The position numbers and the translations under genes were made by a program. Below are positions 25,797 through 37,020 of a stretch of 64,000 nt of DNA, in pieces. The DNA is from Thiohalomonas sp963783235. GTDB taxonomy: Bacteria > Pseudomonadota > Gammaproteobacteria > Thiohalomonadales > Thiohalomonadaceae. The stretch covers positions 1,240,001-1,304,000 of the forward strand of contig CAWAMN010000001.1 of assembly GCA_963783235.1 (NCBI GenBank), written 5' to 3'. Every line of letters begins with the position of its first letter. The stretch's first letter is position 1. The notes below the pieces were generated by a model, which was not told the origin of the DNA, did not search any database, and worked only from the letters and a program-made list of their open reading frames with translations.

Positions 25797-27437
25797 ATGC
25801 CAAGTCCTATCCATCAATCTCCCCTCCGACTCCTTGCCTTTATTTCGCTGGCGTTTGCTCTTTCAGGCTGTCTGCTCCAACAGACGCGTCCGGAATCGGC
25901 CCCGGAGGCGAAAGCAGAACCGGCAGCTGCCGCTCCGGTACCCGCGGCCCCTGATCCGCTTGCATCGCTTGATGAACGACCCGCGGACGCCTGCAGTCCG
26001 CCCGACAATCTCTGGGAACGTCTACGCGGTGGCTACCAGTTGCCCGAGGTTAAAAACTCCCGTATCGATTCGGACGTGGCCTGGTATGCCCGTCACCAAG
26101 GCTATCTGGACCGGGTTGCCGAACGTGCCGAGCCTTATCTCCATTTGGTGGTCGAGGCGATCGAAAAACGTGATATGCCCGCCGAAATCGCGCTGCTTCC
26201 GGTGGTCGAAAGCGCCTTCCAGCCGTTCGCCTATTCTCACGGCCGGGCGGCGGGACTGTGGCAATTCGTCCCCGGAACGGGACGCCGGTTCGGCCTGAAA
26301 CAGAACTGGTGGTACGACGGGCGCCGTGATGTTGCCGAGGCGACCCGGGCCGCACTGGACTACCTGGGATTCCTGCACAAGGAGTTCGATGGCGATTGGT
26401 TGTTGGCTCTGGCGGCCTACAACTCCGGCGAAGGCACGGTAAGAAGCGCCGTTCGCCGAAATCAACGTCGCGGCAAACCGACCGACTTCTTTTCCCTGGA
26501 CCTGCCGCGTGAAACCGAAGGGTATGTACCACGCCTGGTGGCCATCAGCCGCATAGTTGCGGACCCCAACCTCCACGGTATTACCCTGCGGCCGATTTCG
26601 AATGAACCCTACCTGGCCCGGGTCGATGTCGGTTCACAGATCGACCTGGACCTGGTTGCCGAGTTGGCCGAGCTCCCCATCGAGGAGATTTACCGCTACA
26701 ACCCGGGCTTCAACCGCTGGGCAACAGCACCCAATGGTCCTCACAAGCTGCTTCTGCCCCGTGACAGGGTCGAAGGTTTCAAGGCGCGTCTGGCCGACTA
26801 CCCTGCCAACCGGCGTATGACCTGGACCCGCCACCGCATCCGCAAAGGCGAAAACCTCGGTGTGATTGCCGAGCGCTACCGAACTACGGTGGGGCTCATA
26901 AAAAAGGTCAATGGCATCGGCGGCAACATGATCCGCGCCGGACAATCCCTGGTCATTCCCGTCGCCCGGACGGATCTGAAGCGTTACGGGCTGAGTGCTG
27001 AACAGCGTCTGGCGAAGCTTCAGGATAAAGATCGCGACGGCCAAAAGGTCGAGTATCGGGTTCGCAACGGCGATACCCTGTGGGAAATCGCCCGCCGCTA
27101 CAATGTGGGTGTCCGTACCCTGGCGAAATGGAACGGCATAGCTCCCAGGGATACCCTGCGTCCGGGACAAACCCTGGTGCTCTGGACCCGAAACGAAGGG
27201 CAACAGGTCTCAGGGCTCAATCCGGTCAACTTCGCCCATCCATTCGCGAAAAATACCCACCGACGCATCGGATACACGGTTCGGCGCGGCGACTCGCTTT
27301 CCCGCATTTCTCAGCGTTTTCGCGTGAGCGTGGAGAGCCTCAAGCGCTGGAACAATCTACAGGGGAAGAAATACCTGCAGCCGGGACAGCGCCTTACCCT
27401 GTATGTGGATGTAACACGCCAGTCGGGCAGTATCTGA
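25797..27437 (+). CDS. mltD: Membrane-bound lytic murein transglycosylase D with LysM repeats
   Basis: A 546-residue lipoprotein (signal with lipobox ALSGC, Cys25) that cleaves peptidoglycan glycan strands. The SLT domain (about 120-250) has the catalytic Glu in LLPVVESAFQPFAYSHGRAAGLWQF and later ALAAYNSGEGTV. Three LysM modules follow, near RHRIRKGENLGVIAERY, VEYRVRNGDTLWEIARRY and GYTVRRGDSLSRISQRF. It acts at the periplasmic side of the outer membrane. It sits next to gloB as in E. coli. Confidence 0.95.
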   Translation: MPSPIHQSPLRLLAFISLAFALSGCLLQQTRPESAPEAKAEPAAAAPVPAAPDPLASLDERPADACSPPDNLWERLRGGYQLPEVKNSRIDSDVAWYARHQGYLDRVAERAEPYLHLVVEAIEKRDMPAEIALLPVVESAFQPFAYSHGRAAGLWQFVPGTGRRFGLKQNWWYDGRRDVAEATRAALDYLGFLHKEFDGDWLLALAAYNSGEGTVRSAVRRNQRRGKPTDFFSLDLPRETEGYVPRLVAISRIVADPNLHGITLRPISNEPYLARVDVGSQIDLDLVAELAELPIEEIYRYNPGFNRWATAPNGPHKLLLPRDRVEGFKARLADYPANRRMTWTRHRIRKGENLGVIAERYRTTVGLIKKVNGIGGNMIRAGQSLVIPVARTDLKRYGLSAEQRLAKLQDKDRDGQKVEYRVRNGDTLWEIARRYNVGVRTLAKWNGIAPRDTLRPGQTLVLWTRNEGQQVSGLNPVNFAHPFAKNTHRRIGYTVRRGDSLSRISQRFRVSVESLKRWNNLQGKKYLQPGQRLTLYVDVTRQSGSI

Positions 27438-27475
27438 TCGCGCCGGCAAAGAGTCCGGTGCCTATTGGGTAAGAT

Positions 27476-27727
27476 CTACCTGGGCAGGAGAAAGGCGACC
27501 ACGATAGTGAAGATCGTCAGTATGACGAAGTAGATAAGGAACTTCTTCCGCACGTCCATGCGATCCCGCTTCTGAAAATGAGACGGCGCACCGCAATGCA
27601 TGCAGTTGGGGTGATGATCGGGAATGTCCCGTCCGCAGTAGAGGCAGCGGACCAGTTCCACACCCTCTTTCTTGTCATCCACTTGCACGTCTGTTTCACC
27701 CCAAAATTCAATCATCGATGAGTGCAT
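27476..27727 (-). CDS. Small zinc-ribbon membrane protein, function unknown
   Basis: About 83 residues. An acidic N-terminus leads to a CxxC...CxxC zinc ribbon (RCLYCGRDIPDHHPNCMHCGAPSHF), then a basic stretch and one C-terminal hydrophobic helix (FLIYFVILTIFTIVVAFLL). This topology suggests a tail-anchored cytoplasmic protein. Either the ATG at 27727 or the one at 27715 could start it, with no clear Shine-Dalgarno. It is convergent with mltD and 36 nt from yejF on the same strand. Confidence 0.7.
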   Translation of the reverse strand: MHSSMIEFWGETDVQVDDKKEGVELVRCLYCGRDIPDHHPNCMHCGAPSHFQKRDRMDVRKKFLIYFVILTIFTIVVAFLLPR

Positions 27728-27763
27728 ATCGAGAATGCACCGCCAGCTGCCCGACTCCGAACT

Positions 27764-29380
<1,617 letters not shown>

Positions 29381-29390
29381 AAATGTGTAT

Positions 29391-29580
29391 TAACCGCAAA
29401 GACGCAAAGAGCGCGAAGAAAGAGACTTAGCCCCGGCCCGAGTTTTTAACCGCAGAGAAACAGAGAACTGAATTTCATCGAGAGCTGACACCCACACTTC
29501 ATGCCTCTCCTGTCCGGCATGGGCCACAGTCAACTGTTTTCTCTGCGACCTCTATGTTTTCTGTGCTTATCCATGGTTTT
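29391..29580. repeat. Cluster of ACCGCA(A/G)AG repeats between yejE and yejF
   Basis: The gap holds TAACCGCAAAGACGCAAAGA (29391 on), TTAACCGCAGAGAAACAGAG (29447 on) and an inverted copy TTTTCTCTGCGACCTCTATG (29537 on). It has no gene and splits the yej operon. Similar short repeats occur at 35582-35651, 14047-14081 and 58645-58672. Confidence 0.6.
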
Positions 29581-29588
29581 CCCATTGA

Positions 29589-30701
29589 TTATCCCCGCCG
29601 CGGGTCCAGGGCCTCGCGCAGTGCCTCGCCGATGAAGATGAGCAGCACCAGGGTACCCACCAGGACGGTGAAGGTGCTGAGCGACAGCCACCACGCCTCG
29701 ATGTTGTCCTTGCCCTGGGCCAGCAGTTCGCCGAGGCTCGGCGTGGTCGGCGGCACGCCCAGGCCGAGATAATCGAGACTGGTCAACGCCAGAATCGCTC
29801 CGCTGATTCGAAAAGGCAGAAACGTGATCACGGGGGTCATGGCATTGGGCATCAGGTGCCGGACCATGATCGAACGGTTGGAGACGCCGAGCGCCAGCGC
29901 GGCACGCACGTAATCCATGTTGCGCCCCTTGAGGAATTCGGCACGCACGTAATCGGCAAGCCCCATCCAACCGAATAGCGAAAGAAGTACGATCAGAAGC
30001 AGCAGGCTGGGTTCGAAGATCGAGGCGAAGATGATCAGCAGGTAGAGCTCAGGCATGGAGCCCCAGACTTCGATGAAGCGCTGTGCCAAGAGATCGACTT
30101 TACCGCCGAAGTATCCCTGTAGCGCGCCGGCGACCATACCGACCAGCGTGCCAACCGCGGTCAGCGCCAGCGCGAAGATCACCGAGAGCCGAAAACCGTA
30201 GACAAGCCTTGCGAGGACATCGCGCCCCCGATCATCGGTCCCCAGGACATTTTGCTCCGAGGGCGGTGCCGGATTAGGATTTTCGGCCCAGTAATTAATC
30301 GTGGCGTAGCTGTATGGATTTGGCGGATAGATCGCCCAGTTGCCGCCGCTCGTAATCCGCTCCCTAACATAGGGGTCCAAGTAATCGGCTTCGGTGGGGA
30401 AATCACCACCGAAGGAGGTCTCCGGATAGGTTTGGAAGACCGGGAAGTAATAAGCGTCCTGGTAATGGACCACCAGAGGCTTGTCATTCGACAGGAATTC
30501 GGCGAAAAGGCTGATTCCGAACAGAATGACGAAAAGCCAAAGACTGAAATAACCTCGGCGATTATTCCGGAAACGCCGCCAGGCCCGGGCATAAGGACCA
30601 CGCATCGCCCGGCTCCGCCCATCGTTTCGCAAGGCGGCTCGACCTTCATAGCGGCTGCTGCCTTCCGGTGGACGTGTTTGGGTGGATGGGCGAGCCGTCA
30701 T
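29589..30701 (-). CDS. yejE: Peptide ABC transporter permease YejE
   Basis: A 370-residue inner-membrane permease with a long, basic N-terminal extension (RPPEGSSRYEGR) and about six helices. Features include AWRRFRNNRRGYFSLW, the LGTDDRGRDVLARLVYG signature of DppC/OppC permeases, and the cytoplasmic EAA loop (about YVRAALALGVSNRSIMVRHLMPN). The start overlaps the yejB stop (ATGA). It pairs with YejB to form the channel. Confidence 0.93.
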   Translation of the reverse strand: MTARPSTQTRPPEGSSRYEGRAALRNDGRSRAMRGPYARAWRRFRNNRRGYFSLWLFVILFGISLFAEFLSNDKPLVVHYQDAYYFPVFQTYPETSFGGDFPTEADYLDPYVRERITSGGNWAIYPPNPYSYATINYWAENPNPAPPSEQNVLGTDDRGRDVLARLVYGFRLSVIFALALTAVGTLVGMVAGALQGYFGGKVDLLAQRFIEVWGSMPELYLLIIFASIFEPSLLLLIVLLSLFGWMGLADYVRAEFLKGRNMDYVRAALALGVSNRSIMVRHLMPNAMTPVITFLPFRISGAILALTSLDYLGLGVPPTTPSLGELLAQGKDNIEAWWLSLSTFTVLVGTLVLLIFIGEALREALDPRRG

Positions 30702-31747
30702 CGCATGGACTCGAACTGAATTCGGGGATCAATCACGACATAGGCGATATCGGTCAGCAGCTTGGCAATCAACCCCATGAGCGTGAATAGAAACAGCGAA
30801 CCGAGAACGACCGGATAGTCACGCTTGAGAACGGAGTGATAGGAGAGCAGTCCCAATCCGTCCAGGGAGAAGATGGTCTCGATGAGCAAGCTCCCAGTGA
30901 AGAACGCACCGATAAAGGCTGCCGGGAAATTGGTCACCAGCGGAATGGTAGCGTTCCGGAATACATGCTTGTAGAGCACGGTTCGTTCCGCCAGCCCCTT
31001 GGAGCGGGCGGTCAGAACGTACTGCTTCCGGATTTCCTCAAGGAAGCTGTTTTTTGTCAGCATCGTCATGATGGCGAAGCTGCCCACCACCAGCGCCGTG
31101 ATCGGAAGCACCATATGCCAGAGGTAATCAAGGATCTGCTGCCACCAGGGCAGTTCTCCCCAGTTGTCCGAAACCAAACCGCGCAGGGGGAAAATATCCC
31201 AGAAGCTCCCTCCGCCAAACAGCACCAACAGGGCGATACCCAATACAAAGCCGGGAATGGCGTAACCCACAAGAATGATGGTACTGGTAAACACATCGAA
31301 AGGCGTTCCGTCACGAACCGCCTTGGCGATCCCCAGCGGAATACAGATCGAGTAGGTAAGGATGAAGGTCCAAATACCGAGGCTAATGGAGACCGGCAAC
31401 TTGGAAACGATAAGTTCAATGACCGACTGCGGATAGAAAAAGCTCTTTCCGAAGTCGAAGGTCAGGTAGTTACCCATCATTTCAACAAACCGCTGCCAGG
31501 CCGGTTTGTCGAAACCATAGAGTTCCTGAAGCTCCTGGATTCTCTGCGGGTCTAGCCCCTTCGCACCCCGGTAGAGCCCCTGGGCACCTGCTGCCGCCTC
31601 ACCTCCTCCGGCTTGCCCCTGAAGCTGGTGAACCAACTGTTCCACCGGCCCGCCGGGTACGAACTGAATAATCACGAACGTGATGAGCATGACCCCGAAA
31701 AGGGTCGGGAGCATCAGGAGTAGCCGCTTGAGGATATAGGCCGCCAT
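30698..31747 (-). CDS. yejB: Peptide ABC transporter permease YejB
   Basis: A 349-residue inner-membrane permease of the DppB/OppB family with helices at the start (AAYILKRLLLMLPTLFGVMLITFVIIQFVPGGPVEQ) and the EAA loop near VLTARSKGLAERTVLYKHVFRN. The ATG shares one base with the yejA stop (TGATG). The ORF can be read up to 31798, but the start at 31747 is the coupled one. It works with YejE. Confidence 0.93.
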   Translation of the reverse strand: MAAYILKRLLLMLPTLFGVMLITFVIIQFVPGGPVEQLVHQLQGQAGGGEAAAGAQGLYRGAKGLDPQRIQELQELYGFDKPAWQRFVEMMGNYLTFDFGKSFFYPQSVIELIVSKLPVSISLGIWTFILTYSICIPLGIAKAVRDGTPFDVFTSTIILVGYAIPGFVLGIALLVLFGGGSFWDIFPLRGLVSDNWGELPWWQQILDYLWHMVLPITALVVGSFAIMTMLTKNSFLEEIRKQYVLTARSKGLAERTVLYKHVFRNATIPLVTNFPAAFIGAFFTGSLLIETIFSLDGLGLLSYHSVLKRDYPVVLGSLFLFTLMGLIAKLLTDIAYVVIDPRIQFESMR

Positions 31748-33555
31748 CAGTAGCGGGCCTCCTGCTTTTCGGGCAGCCACCAGGTCGTCAGTGCCCAATC
31801 GGTCGCCGCGTAGTAGAGCGGCAGCGTTTCGGGATGCGCCAGTTGCTTTCTATAGGCCACCCGATGGACCGCGATATACCAATTGGGAACCAGGTATTCG
31901 CCATTCAGCAGGACCCGATCCAGCGCATGTACAGCCGTTACCAATGCTTTTCGGTCACGGGCGAAGATCACTTTTTCAATCACGGCATCCACCACCGGGT
32001 CCTGGATCCCCATGAGATTACGGGAACCCTCCTGATCGGCCGACTCCGAGTGAAACGTCCCCATCAGCTCATTCCCCGGCGACTGCGACTGTCCAAAAGA
32101 AGCCACCATCATATCGAAGTCGAAGCTTTTTGCTCGACGCTCATAGAGTGCGGCATCGATCGCGCGGTACTTCATTTCTATGCCCAGCTTTGCCAGATTG
32201 CGCGCAAACGGCGCGACGATGCGCAGAAATCCTTTTTGGAACAGCATGAAATTGATTTGGAACGGCTCGCCGTCGGCATTGCGCAATGCACCATCGCGAT
32301 AGTGCCAGCCCGCTTCATTCAGCAGACGTTGCGCTTCGAGCAGGTTCCGGCGCAAACCGTTAGGTTCGGTGCTCGGCGGTTTCCAGGCTTCGGTGAAAAC
32401 TTCCGGAGAGAGCCGATCGCGGTAAGGTTCCAGTAGCTCCAACTCCTCACCGCTCGGCAATCCGGTCGCCGCCAGCTCGGAGTTGCTGAAATAGCTGTCG
32501 CAGCGTTCATACTGGTCATAGAACAGTTTGTGATTCGCCCATTCGAAATCGAGGGCGAGCGTAATAGCCCGGCGTACCCGCTTATCCTGGAACTTCGTTC
32601 GGCGCAGGTTGAAGGCAAAGCCCTGCATGCCGGCATTATTCTGATGCTTAAACGTCGTCTTTCGAATGAGGCCGTTCTCGAACTTGGACCCGACATAATC
32701 CCGGGCCCACTGCTTGGAGTTGTTGACCAGGATGAAGTCGAACTCACCCGCTTTGAAGGCCTCGAGCTGGACGGTGCTATCCAGGTAGTAACGAAACGTC
32801 ACCTTTTCGAAATTGAACATGCCGCGCCGGACATTCAGATCCCGGCCCCAGTAGTCGGAGTTACGTCGGTAACTGACGCTCTTACCCAAATCGTAGCTTT
32901 CGACCGTATAGGGCCCGGTGGCAATGGGGGCATCCAGTACGACCTCCTCGAAGGACTTTTCACCGACCCAGTGGCGGGAAAAAACCGGTATCTGTCCGGC
33001 AATCATGTGGAGTTCGGGGTTGACCCGCGCGAATTCGAAGCGAACGGTGCGCTCGTCCACAACCACCGCCTGCGTGATATCCGACCAGTAAAAGCGATAT
33101 TGCGGATGCGCCTGGGCGCTCTTCAGGGTATCGAAAGAGAACTTCACATCATCGGCCATGACGGGCGAACCGTCGGAGAAGCGTGCCTTGGGATTGATGT
33201 GATAGGTGACCGACAGCCCATCCGCCGCCAACTCCGCATCATCGGCCAGCAGCCCGTACTGGCTGAAAGGCTCATCCAGACTGGGGACCATCAGCGTCTC
33301 GAATACCAGTGGATCGAGCCCGGCTGCGCCGATGCCCCGGAGTAGAAAGGGATTGAGGCTGCTGAAGTTACCCTGGGCGGACAGCGTCAGGTGACCACCC
33401 TTGGGCGCATCCGGATTCACATAATCGAAGTGGGAAAAGCCTTCCTGGTACTTGGGCTGATAGCCGAGCGCCAATGCTCCGGCGGCATACGCGGAAGGGA
33501 CTCCCGTGAGCGCGAGAGAAAGACCTATCAGCATTAAAAACAGACGGAACATCAT
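31747..33555 (-). CDS. yejA: Peptide ABC transporter substrate-binding protein YejA
   Basis: A 602-residue periplasmic SBP_bac_5 protein with a clear signal peptide (MMFRLFLMLIGLSLALTGVP, cleavage after about AYA). It has DYVNPDAPKGGHL near the N-terminus and the family pattern PVMADDVKFSFDTLKSAQ. The length matches YejA. It is the first gene of the operon, with GGAAG upstream of the double ATG start. It delivers oligopeptides to YejBEF. Confidence 0.93.
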   Translation of the reverse strand: MMFRLFLMLIGLSLALTGVPSAYAAGALALGYQPKYQEGFSHFDYVNPDAPKGGHLTLSAQGNFSSLNPFLLRGIGAAGLDPLVFETLMVPSLDEPFSQYGLLADDAELAADGLSVTYHINPKARFSDGSPVMADDVKFSFDTLKSAQAHPQYRFYWSDITQAVVVDERTVRFEFARVNPELHMIAGQIPVFSRHWVGEKSFEEVVLDAPIATGPYTVESYDLGKSVSYRRNSDYWGRDLNVRRGMFNFEKVTFRYYLDSTVQLEAFKAGEFDFILVNNSKQWARDYVGSKFENGLIRKTTFKHQNNAGMQGFAFNLRRTKFQDKRVRRAITLALDFEWANHKLFYDQYERCDSYFSNSELAATGLPSGEELELLEPYRDRLSPEVFTEAWKPPSTEPNGLRRNLLEAQRLLNEAGWHYRDGALRNADGEPFQINFMLFQKGFLRIVAPFARNLAKLGIEMKYRAIDAALYERRAKSFDFDMMVASFGQSQSPGNELMGTFHSESADQEGSRNLMGIQDPVVDAVIEKVIFARDRKALVTAVHALDRVLLNGEYLVPNWYIAVHRVAYRKQLAHPETLPLYYAATDWALTTWWLPEKQEARY

Positions 33556-34242
33556 CGGCTTATCTTCCAGTGTGCCTTTGGCCCCCGGCCCCGGAGCGCT
33601 CGTTTTTTGTCGTTATCAGCTGTATCATGATCGGCTTCGTGGGGAAGGATCGGCAGTTTCCCGGTCCGGCGGACACCATAGTCAGTATAGAGAAACAGAA
33701 CAACAGGAGTTTTGCCAACCCGGCTTCTGCAGGTGAACGTACACTGATTTGCCGGCGTGGCCGGCAACCGGTCACCGCCAGAACCGGCGCGAAGGCCATG
33801 AGGCACAAAGGATTGAAAATCGCTCACAAAATCCGCTCCCGTAGCTTCGCAGCATTAGGCAAGGTCGGACGCCGTATGTTCCATGTCTTTTTTGCACTGC
33901 TGATCCCGCCCGGGTGCCGCCCACGCATGGATTTCGGCTCCCCCATCGAAATCGGGGTCAGCAGGGCCCTCTTCGTTTTGGGGGCCGCCCCCACATCGGT
34001 GTCCAGGCCTGAGCGCCGCCTTGCCAAAAGTTCTCCTGTCGGCGGCACTCCAACTGTCCGGTTCATGCCGCCCTCCCCCCGGTCTGTGATGCGGATGGGT
34101 GTCTTGGGCATGCCGACTTTGATATAAAGGGGGATTGGAACAGGGGCGCTTACCGGCGGCCGCACTTGCCTTTCCAAAGCAGGGGTTCCTACGGCTAGGG
34201 ACTGGCTGTCTAAAACAACTCAAAAGCAGATTGAAATTGCCT
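33556..34242. other. Intergenic region with a repeat-like open frame
   Basis: No confident gene lies in these 687 bp. On the minus strand, 33824-34111 gives an open frame starting MPKTPIRITDRGEGGMNRTV that contains VGAAPKTKRALLTP and MRGRHPGGISSAKK. I recall similar deduced peptides from intergenic repeats of other gammaproteobacteria, so it may be a dispersed repeat or structured RNA rather than a protein. There is no Shine-Dalgarno. The yejA promoter must lie in the left part. Confidence 0.3.
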
Positions 34243-35556
34243 ATGTCCGCACTTACGCCATTACGTGAAATGCCCACCGAGAATATCTTCCGCCCGGGCG
34301 ACGTCTTCGTTCTTTTCGGCGAACTATTCGGTCGCGGCTACGTCAACGGGCTCATCGACGAGGCCCGCCAGGCCGGGATGACCATCCTCGGCGTCACTGT
34401 CGGGCGCCGGGATGACGAACAGAACCTGCGTCCGCTCACCGATGAGGAACTGAAGGAGGCTGAGGCCAACCTGGGTGGGCGCATTATCAACGTTCCGCTG
34501 ATGGCCGGTTTCGATCTCGACGCGCCCGAGGGCACGCCGACACCGACCGACCTGCTGTCGGAGCTGAAGATATCCAACTGGCAGGAGGCGAAACTGGATT
34601 GGGACCACATCGAACGCTGCCGTGAAGCCGGTGCAAAACGCTTCAAGGCCTCCCTGGCGGAGGTGATGGAGGAGCTGGACCGGTCGATCCCCGACGGCGC
34701 CAATGTCTTCTTCGCGCACACCATGGCGGGCGGCATCCCCAAAACCAAGGTTTTCCTCGCCATCGCCAACCGGATCTACAAGGGGCGCGGCGATCGCTTC
34801 CTCTCCTCCCGAGCTCTCCTCGACAGTGATCTCGGCAAGATGATCCTGATGAATTTCGACGAGGTGACCGCCAATACCTTCGAGTATCTCATCGAGGCTA
34901 GCAGCCGCATTCGCAAGCGTCTGGCGGAGACCGGCGGCGAAGCGCGCTATACCGCCTACGGCTATCACGGCACCGAAATCCTGATTGGCGGTGACTACCG
35001 CTGGCAGACCTACACCAATTACACCCAGGGTTACGCCAAGATGCGCCTCGAGGACCACGCCGAGGCGGCCTGGCGCCAGGGAGTGAAAGCCACCGTATTC
35101 AACTGTCCGGAGATCCGCACGAATTCGAGCGACATCTTTGTCGGCGTGGAACTGTCGCTGTTCCCCCTGCTAAAGGCGCTCAAGCGTGAAGACGGCGGCG
35201 ACTGGGCGCATGAGCAGTGGGCCGTGTGCCAGGAGCTGCTCGAGGAAGGCGTCGAGCTCCAGGAGATCCTCGACAAGATCGAGGCTTACAACAACGACCC
35301 GACCATCGCCCGTTTCCGCGACTTCGATGCCTGGCCGATGGACAACACGGCCGAATTGGCTGAGGTGATGGTGGGCACATCCCAGGAAATCACCAAGCTG
35401 CATAAAGATCGTAAAGCACTTATCACCGATTACCTCAGCTTGCTGGTCCTCGAAGGGACCGGCCCGCTGATCTTCCGCGAAGCGTCGAGCCCCCATGGTC
35501 CGGTGCTGTGGCTCAACCACGATATCATCGCCCGGCAGCTCAACCGGACGCACTGA
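34243..35556 (+). CDS. Enoyl-ACP reductase-like protein, FabMG family (probable)
   Basis: A 437-residue soluble protein without signal peptide. It begins MSALTPLREMPTENIFRPGD with VFVLFGELFGRGYVNGLIDEA, then GVTVGRRDDEQNLRPLT, AGFDLDAPEG, ANVFFAHTMAGGIPKTKV, and AYGYHGTEILIGGDYRWQTYTNYTQG. From memory this matches proteins named FabMG-type enoyl-ACP reductase, first found as triclosan-tolerant metagenomic clones. If right, it would reduce trans-2-enoyl-ACP in fatty acid synthesis. The classical SDR Gly motif and YxxxK are not obvious. I chose the ATG at 34243 because conservation seems to start there. It is monocistronic. Confidence 0.55.
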   Translation: MSALTPLREMPTENIFRPGDVFVLFGELFGRGYVNGLIDEARQAGMTILGVTVGRRDDEQNLRPLTDEELKEAEANLGGRIINVPLMAGFDLDAPEGTPTPTDLLSELKISNWQEAKLDWDHIERCREAGAKRFKASLAEVMEELDRSIPDGANVFFAHTMAGGIPKTKVFLAIANRIYKGRGDRFLSSRALLDSDLGKMILMNFDEVTANTFEYLIEASSRIRKRLAETGGEARYTAYGYHGTEILIGGDYRWQTYTNYTQGYAKMRLEDHAEAAWRQGVKATVFNCPEIRTNSSDIFVGVELSLFPLLKALKREDGGDWAHEQWAVCQELLEEGVELQEILDKIEAYNNDPTIARFRDFDAWPMDNTAELAEVMVGTSQEITKLHKDRKALITDYLSLLVLEGTGPLIFREASSPHGPVLWLNHDIIARQLNRTH

Positions 35557-35581
35557 GAATCAGGAACCGTTTTCACGAATA

Positions 35582-35651
35582 ACCACAGAGAACACAGAGA
35601 TCACCGAGAAACCACTCGAGTATCGAGTTCAACCTCTGTGTCCTCTGTGGT
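35582..35651. repeat. ACCACAGAG inverted repeat between convergent genes
   Basis: ACCACAGAGAACACAGAG (35582-35599) and CTCTGTGTCCTCTGTGGT (35634-35651) form a long stem with an inner ACTCG/CGAGT stem. It separates the convergent FabMG-like and symporter genes and could terminate both. It is the cleanest member of the dispersed repeat family in this window. Confidence 0.75.
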
Positions 35652-35662
35652 AAAAATCCAGG

Positions 35663-36970
35663 TTAACCAACTTCCGCCGCCGCTTCGGCCCGCCGAAGCT
35701 TGTCGGTTTGCCCCTGCAGTATCCCCTCTTCGCCCTCCAGGCGACCAATGAGCACCGCGCCACAGGAATCACCGAAGGCGTTAACGGCGGTACGGGTCAT
35801 ATCGAGGATGCGATCAACGGCCAGAATCAGCCCTATGCCCTCGGCGGGCAAGCCTATGGCACCAAGGATGATGGTAATCGCCACCAGGCTGGCCGCCGGG
35901 ATACCGGCGACGCCGATGGAAGTCAGCAGCGCGACGGTAACCACCGTGAACTGCTGGGCAAAGGAGAGGTCGAGCCCGTAGGCCTGGGCGATGAAGATCG
36001 CGGCCACGCACTCATAGAGCGCCGTGCCATCCATGTTCACGGTGGCCCCCAGTGGCAGAACAAAGCTGCTGGTCCGATTGGAGACACCGGCATTTTTTTC
36101 CACGCACTCCATGGTCAACGGCAGGGTCGCCGAGGAAGAGGCGGTGGAGAATGCCGTCAGCAGCGCCGGCGCCATGGCCCGGTAATGTCGCAGCGGATTG
36201 ACTCTCGCAACAAGCAGCAGCAACAGCGGCATGGTAACGGCAAAATGGAAGGCAAGGGCCCCGAGAACCGTAAAGAAGAAGGCCATCAGGGGGCCGAACG
36301 CCTCAAGCCCGGTGGTCGCCACCACCTTGGCGACCAAAGCAAACACCCCCACCGGGGCAAATTTCATTACCCAGTCGGTGATGCCCATCATCGTCTGGAA
36401 GAGACCCTGCCAGAAGTTGAACTGAGTTTCGGCGTAAGCCTCCTCGATTCGGGTCATGAAGTAGCCGAACAGCAGGCTGAAGAAGATCAGTCCCAACATC
36501 TGTCCATTGGCGGCGGCGGAGACCACGTTCACCGGCACCATGCGCACAAAGACGTCGACGACATCCCCAACGCCCCGCCCCGCCACGCGCTCTTCAATCT
36601 GGCCGGGATCGGCACCGAAGCCGAAGACCTCACCCGGATCGCCGTTGACCACCCCGGGAGCAACCAAATTGACAAGCACAAGCCCCACCAGAATGGCCAA
36701 CAGGCTGGTGGTGAAGTAGTAAAGAATGGTCTTTGAACCGAGACGACCGAGCCCCCGGGCACCGCCGACGCCCGCTACCCCGGTGATGATCGACGCCACG
36801 ACCAAGGGGACGATTAGCATTTTAAGAGCGTTAAGGAAGAACGTTCCGAGGAAATCGAACAGTTGATAGAACGTAACGCCGAACAGGGATGCGTCCTGGC
36901 CAGCGCTCAGGCCGACAGGGATCGCAAGGCCCAGCGCGATGAGAATTTGCCAGTGGAGCTTCAGCCGCAT
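35663..36970 (-). CDS. Dicarboxylate/amino acid:cation symporter (DAACS/GltP family)
   Basis: A 435-residue inner-membrane symporter of the glutamate transporter fold. Motifs visible are the Ser-rich hairpin FSTASSSATLP, NMDGTALYE in TM7, the hairpin GIPAASLV, and DRILDMTRTAVNAFGDSCGAV in TM8 with an Asp and Asn for substrate binding. It imports a dicarboxylate or acidic amino acid with sodium or protons. The exact substrate cannot be told. It is monocistronic, convergent with the FabMG-like gene. Confidence 0.92.
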   Translation of the reverse strand: MRLKLHWQILIALGLAIPVGLSAGQDASLFGVTFYQLFDFLGTFFLNALKMLIVPLVVASIITGVAGVGGARGLGRLGSKTILYYFTTSLLAILVGLVLVNLVAPGVVNGDPGEVFGFGADPGQIEERVAGRGVGDVVDVFVRMVPVNVVSAAANGQMLGLIFFSLLFGYFMTRIEEAYAETQFNFWQGLFQTMMGITDWVMKFAPVGVFALVAKVVATTGLEAFGPLMAFFFTVLGALAFHFAVTMPLLLLLVARVNPLRHYRAMAPALLTAFSTASSSATLPLTMECVEKNAGVSNRTSSFVLPLGATVNMDGTALYECVAAIFIAQAYGLDLSFAQQFTVVTVALLTSIGVAGIPAASLVAITIILGAIGLPAEGIGLILAVDRILDMTRTAVNAFGDSCGAVLIGRLEGEEGILQGQTDKLRRAEAAAEVG

Positions 36971-37020
36971 GATCCCCCCTTACGAATCGGCGGGCTCCGT
37001 TGGAGCATACCGGAGCCCGT

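Noticed and set aside
33824..34177. RNase P RNA or tmRNA in the yejA upstream region
   Set aside because: None of the conserved core helices or terminal sequences of either RNA is visible.
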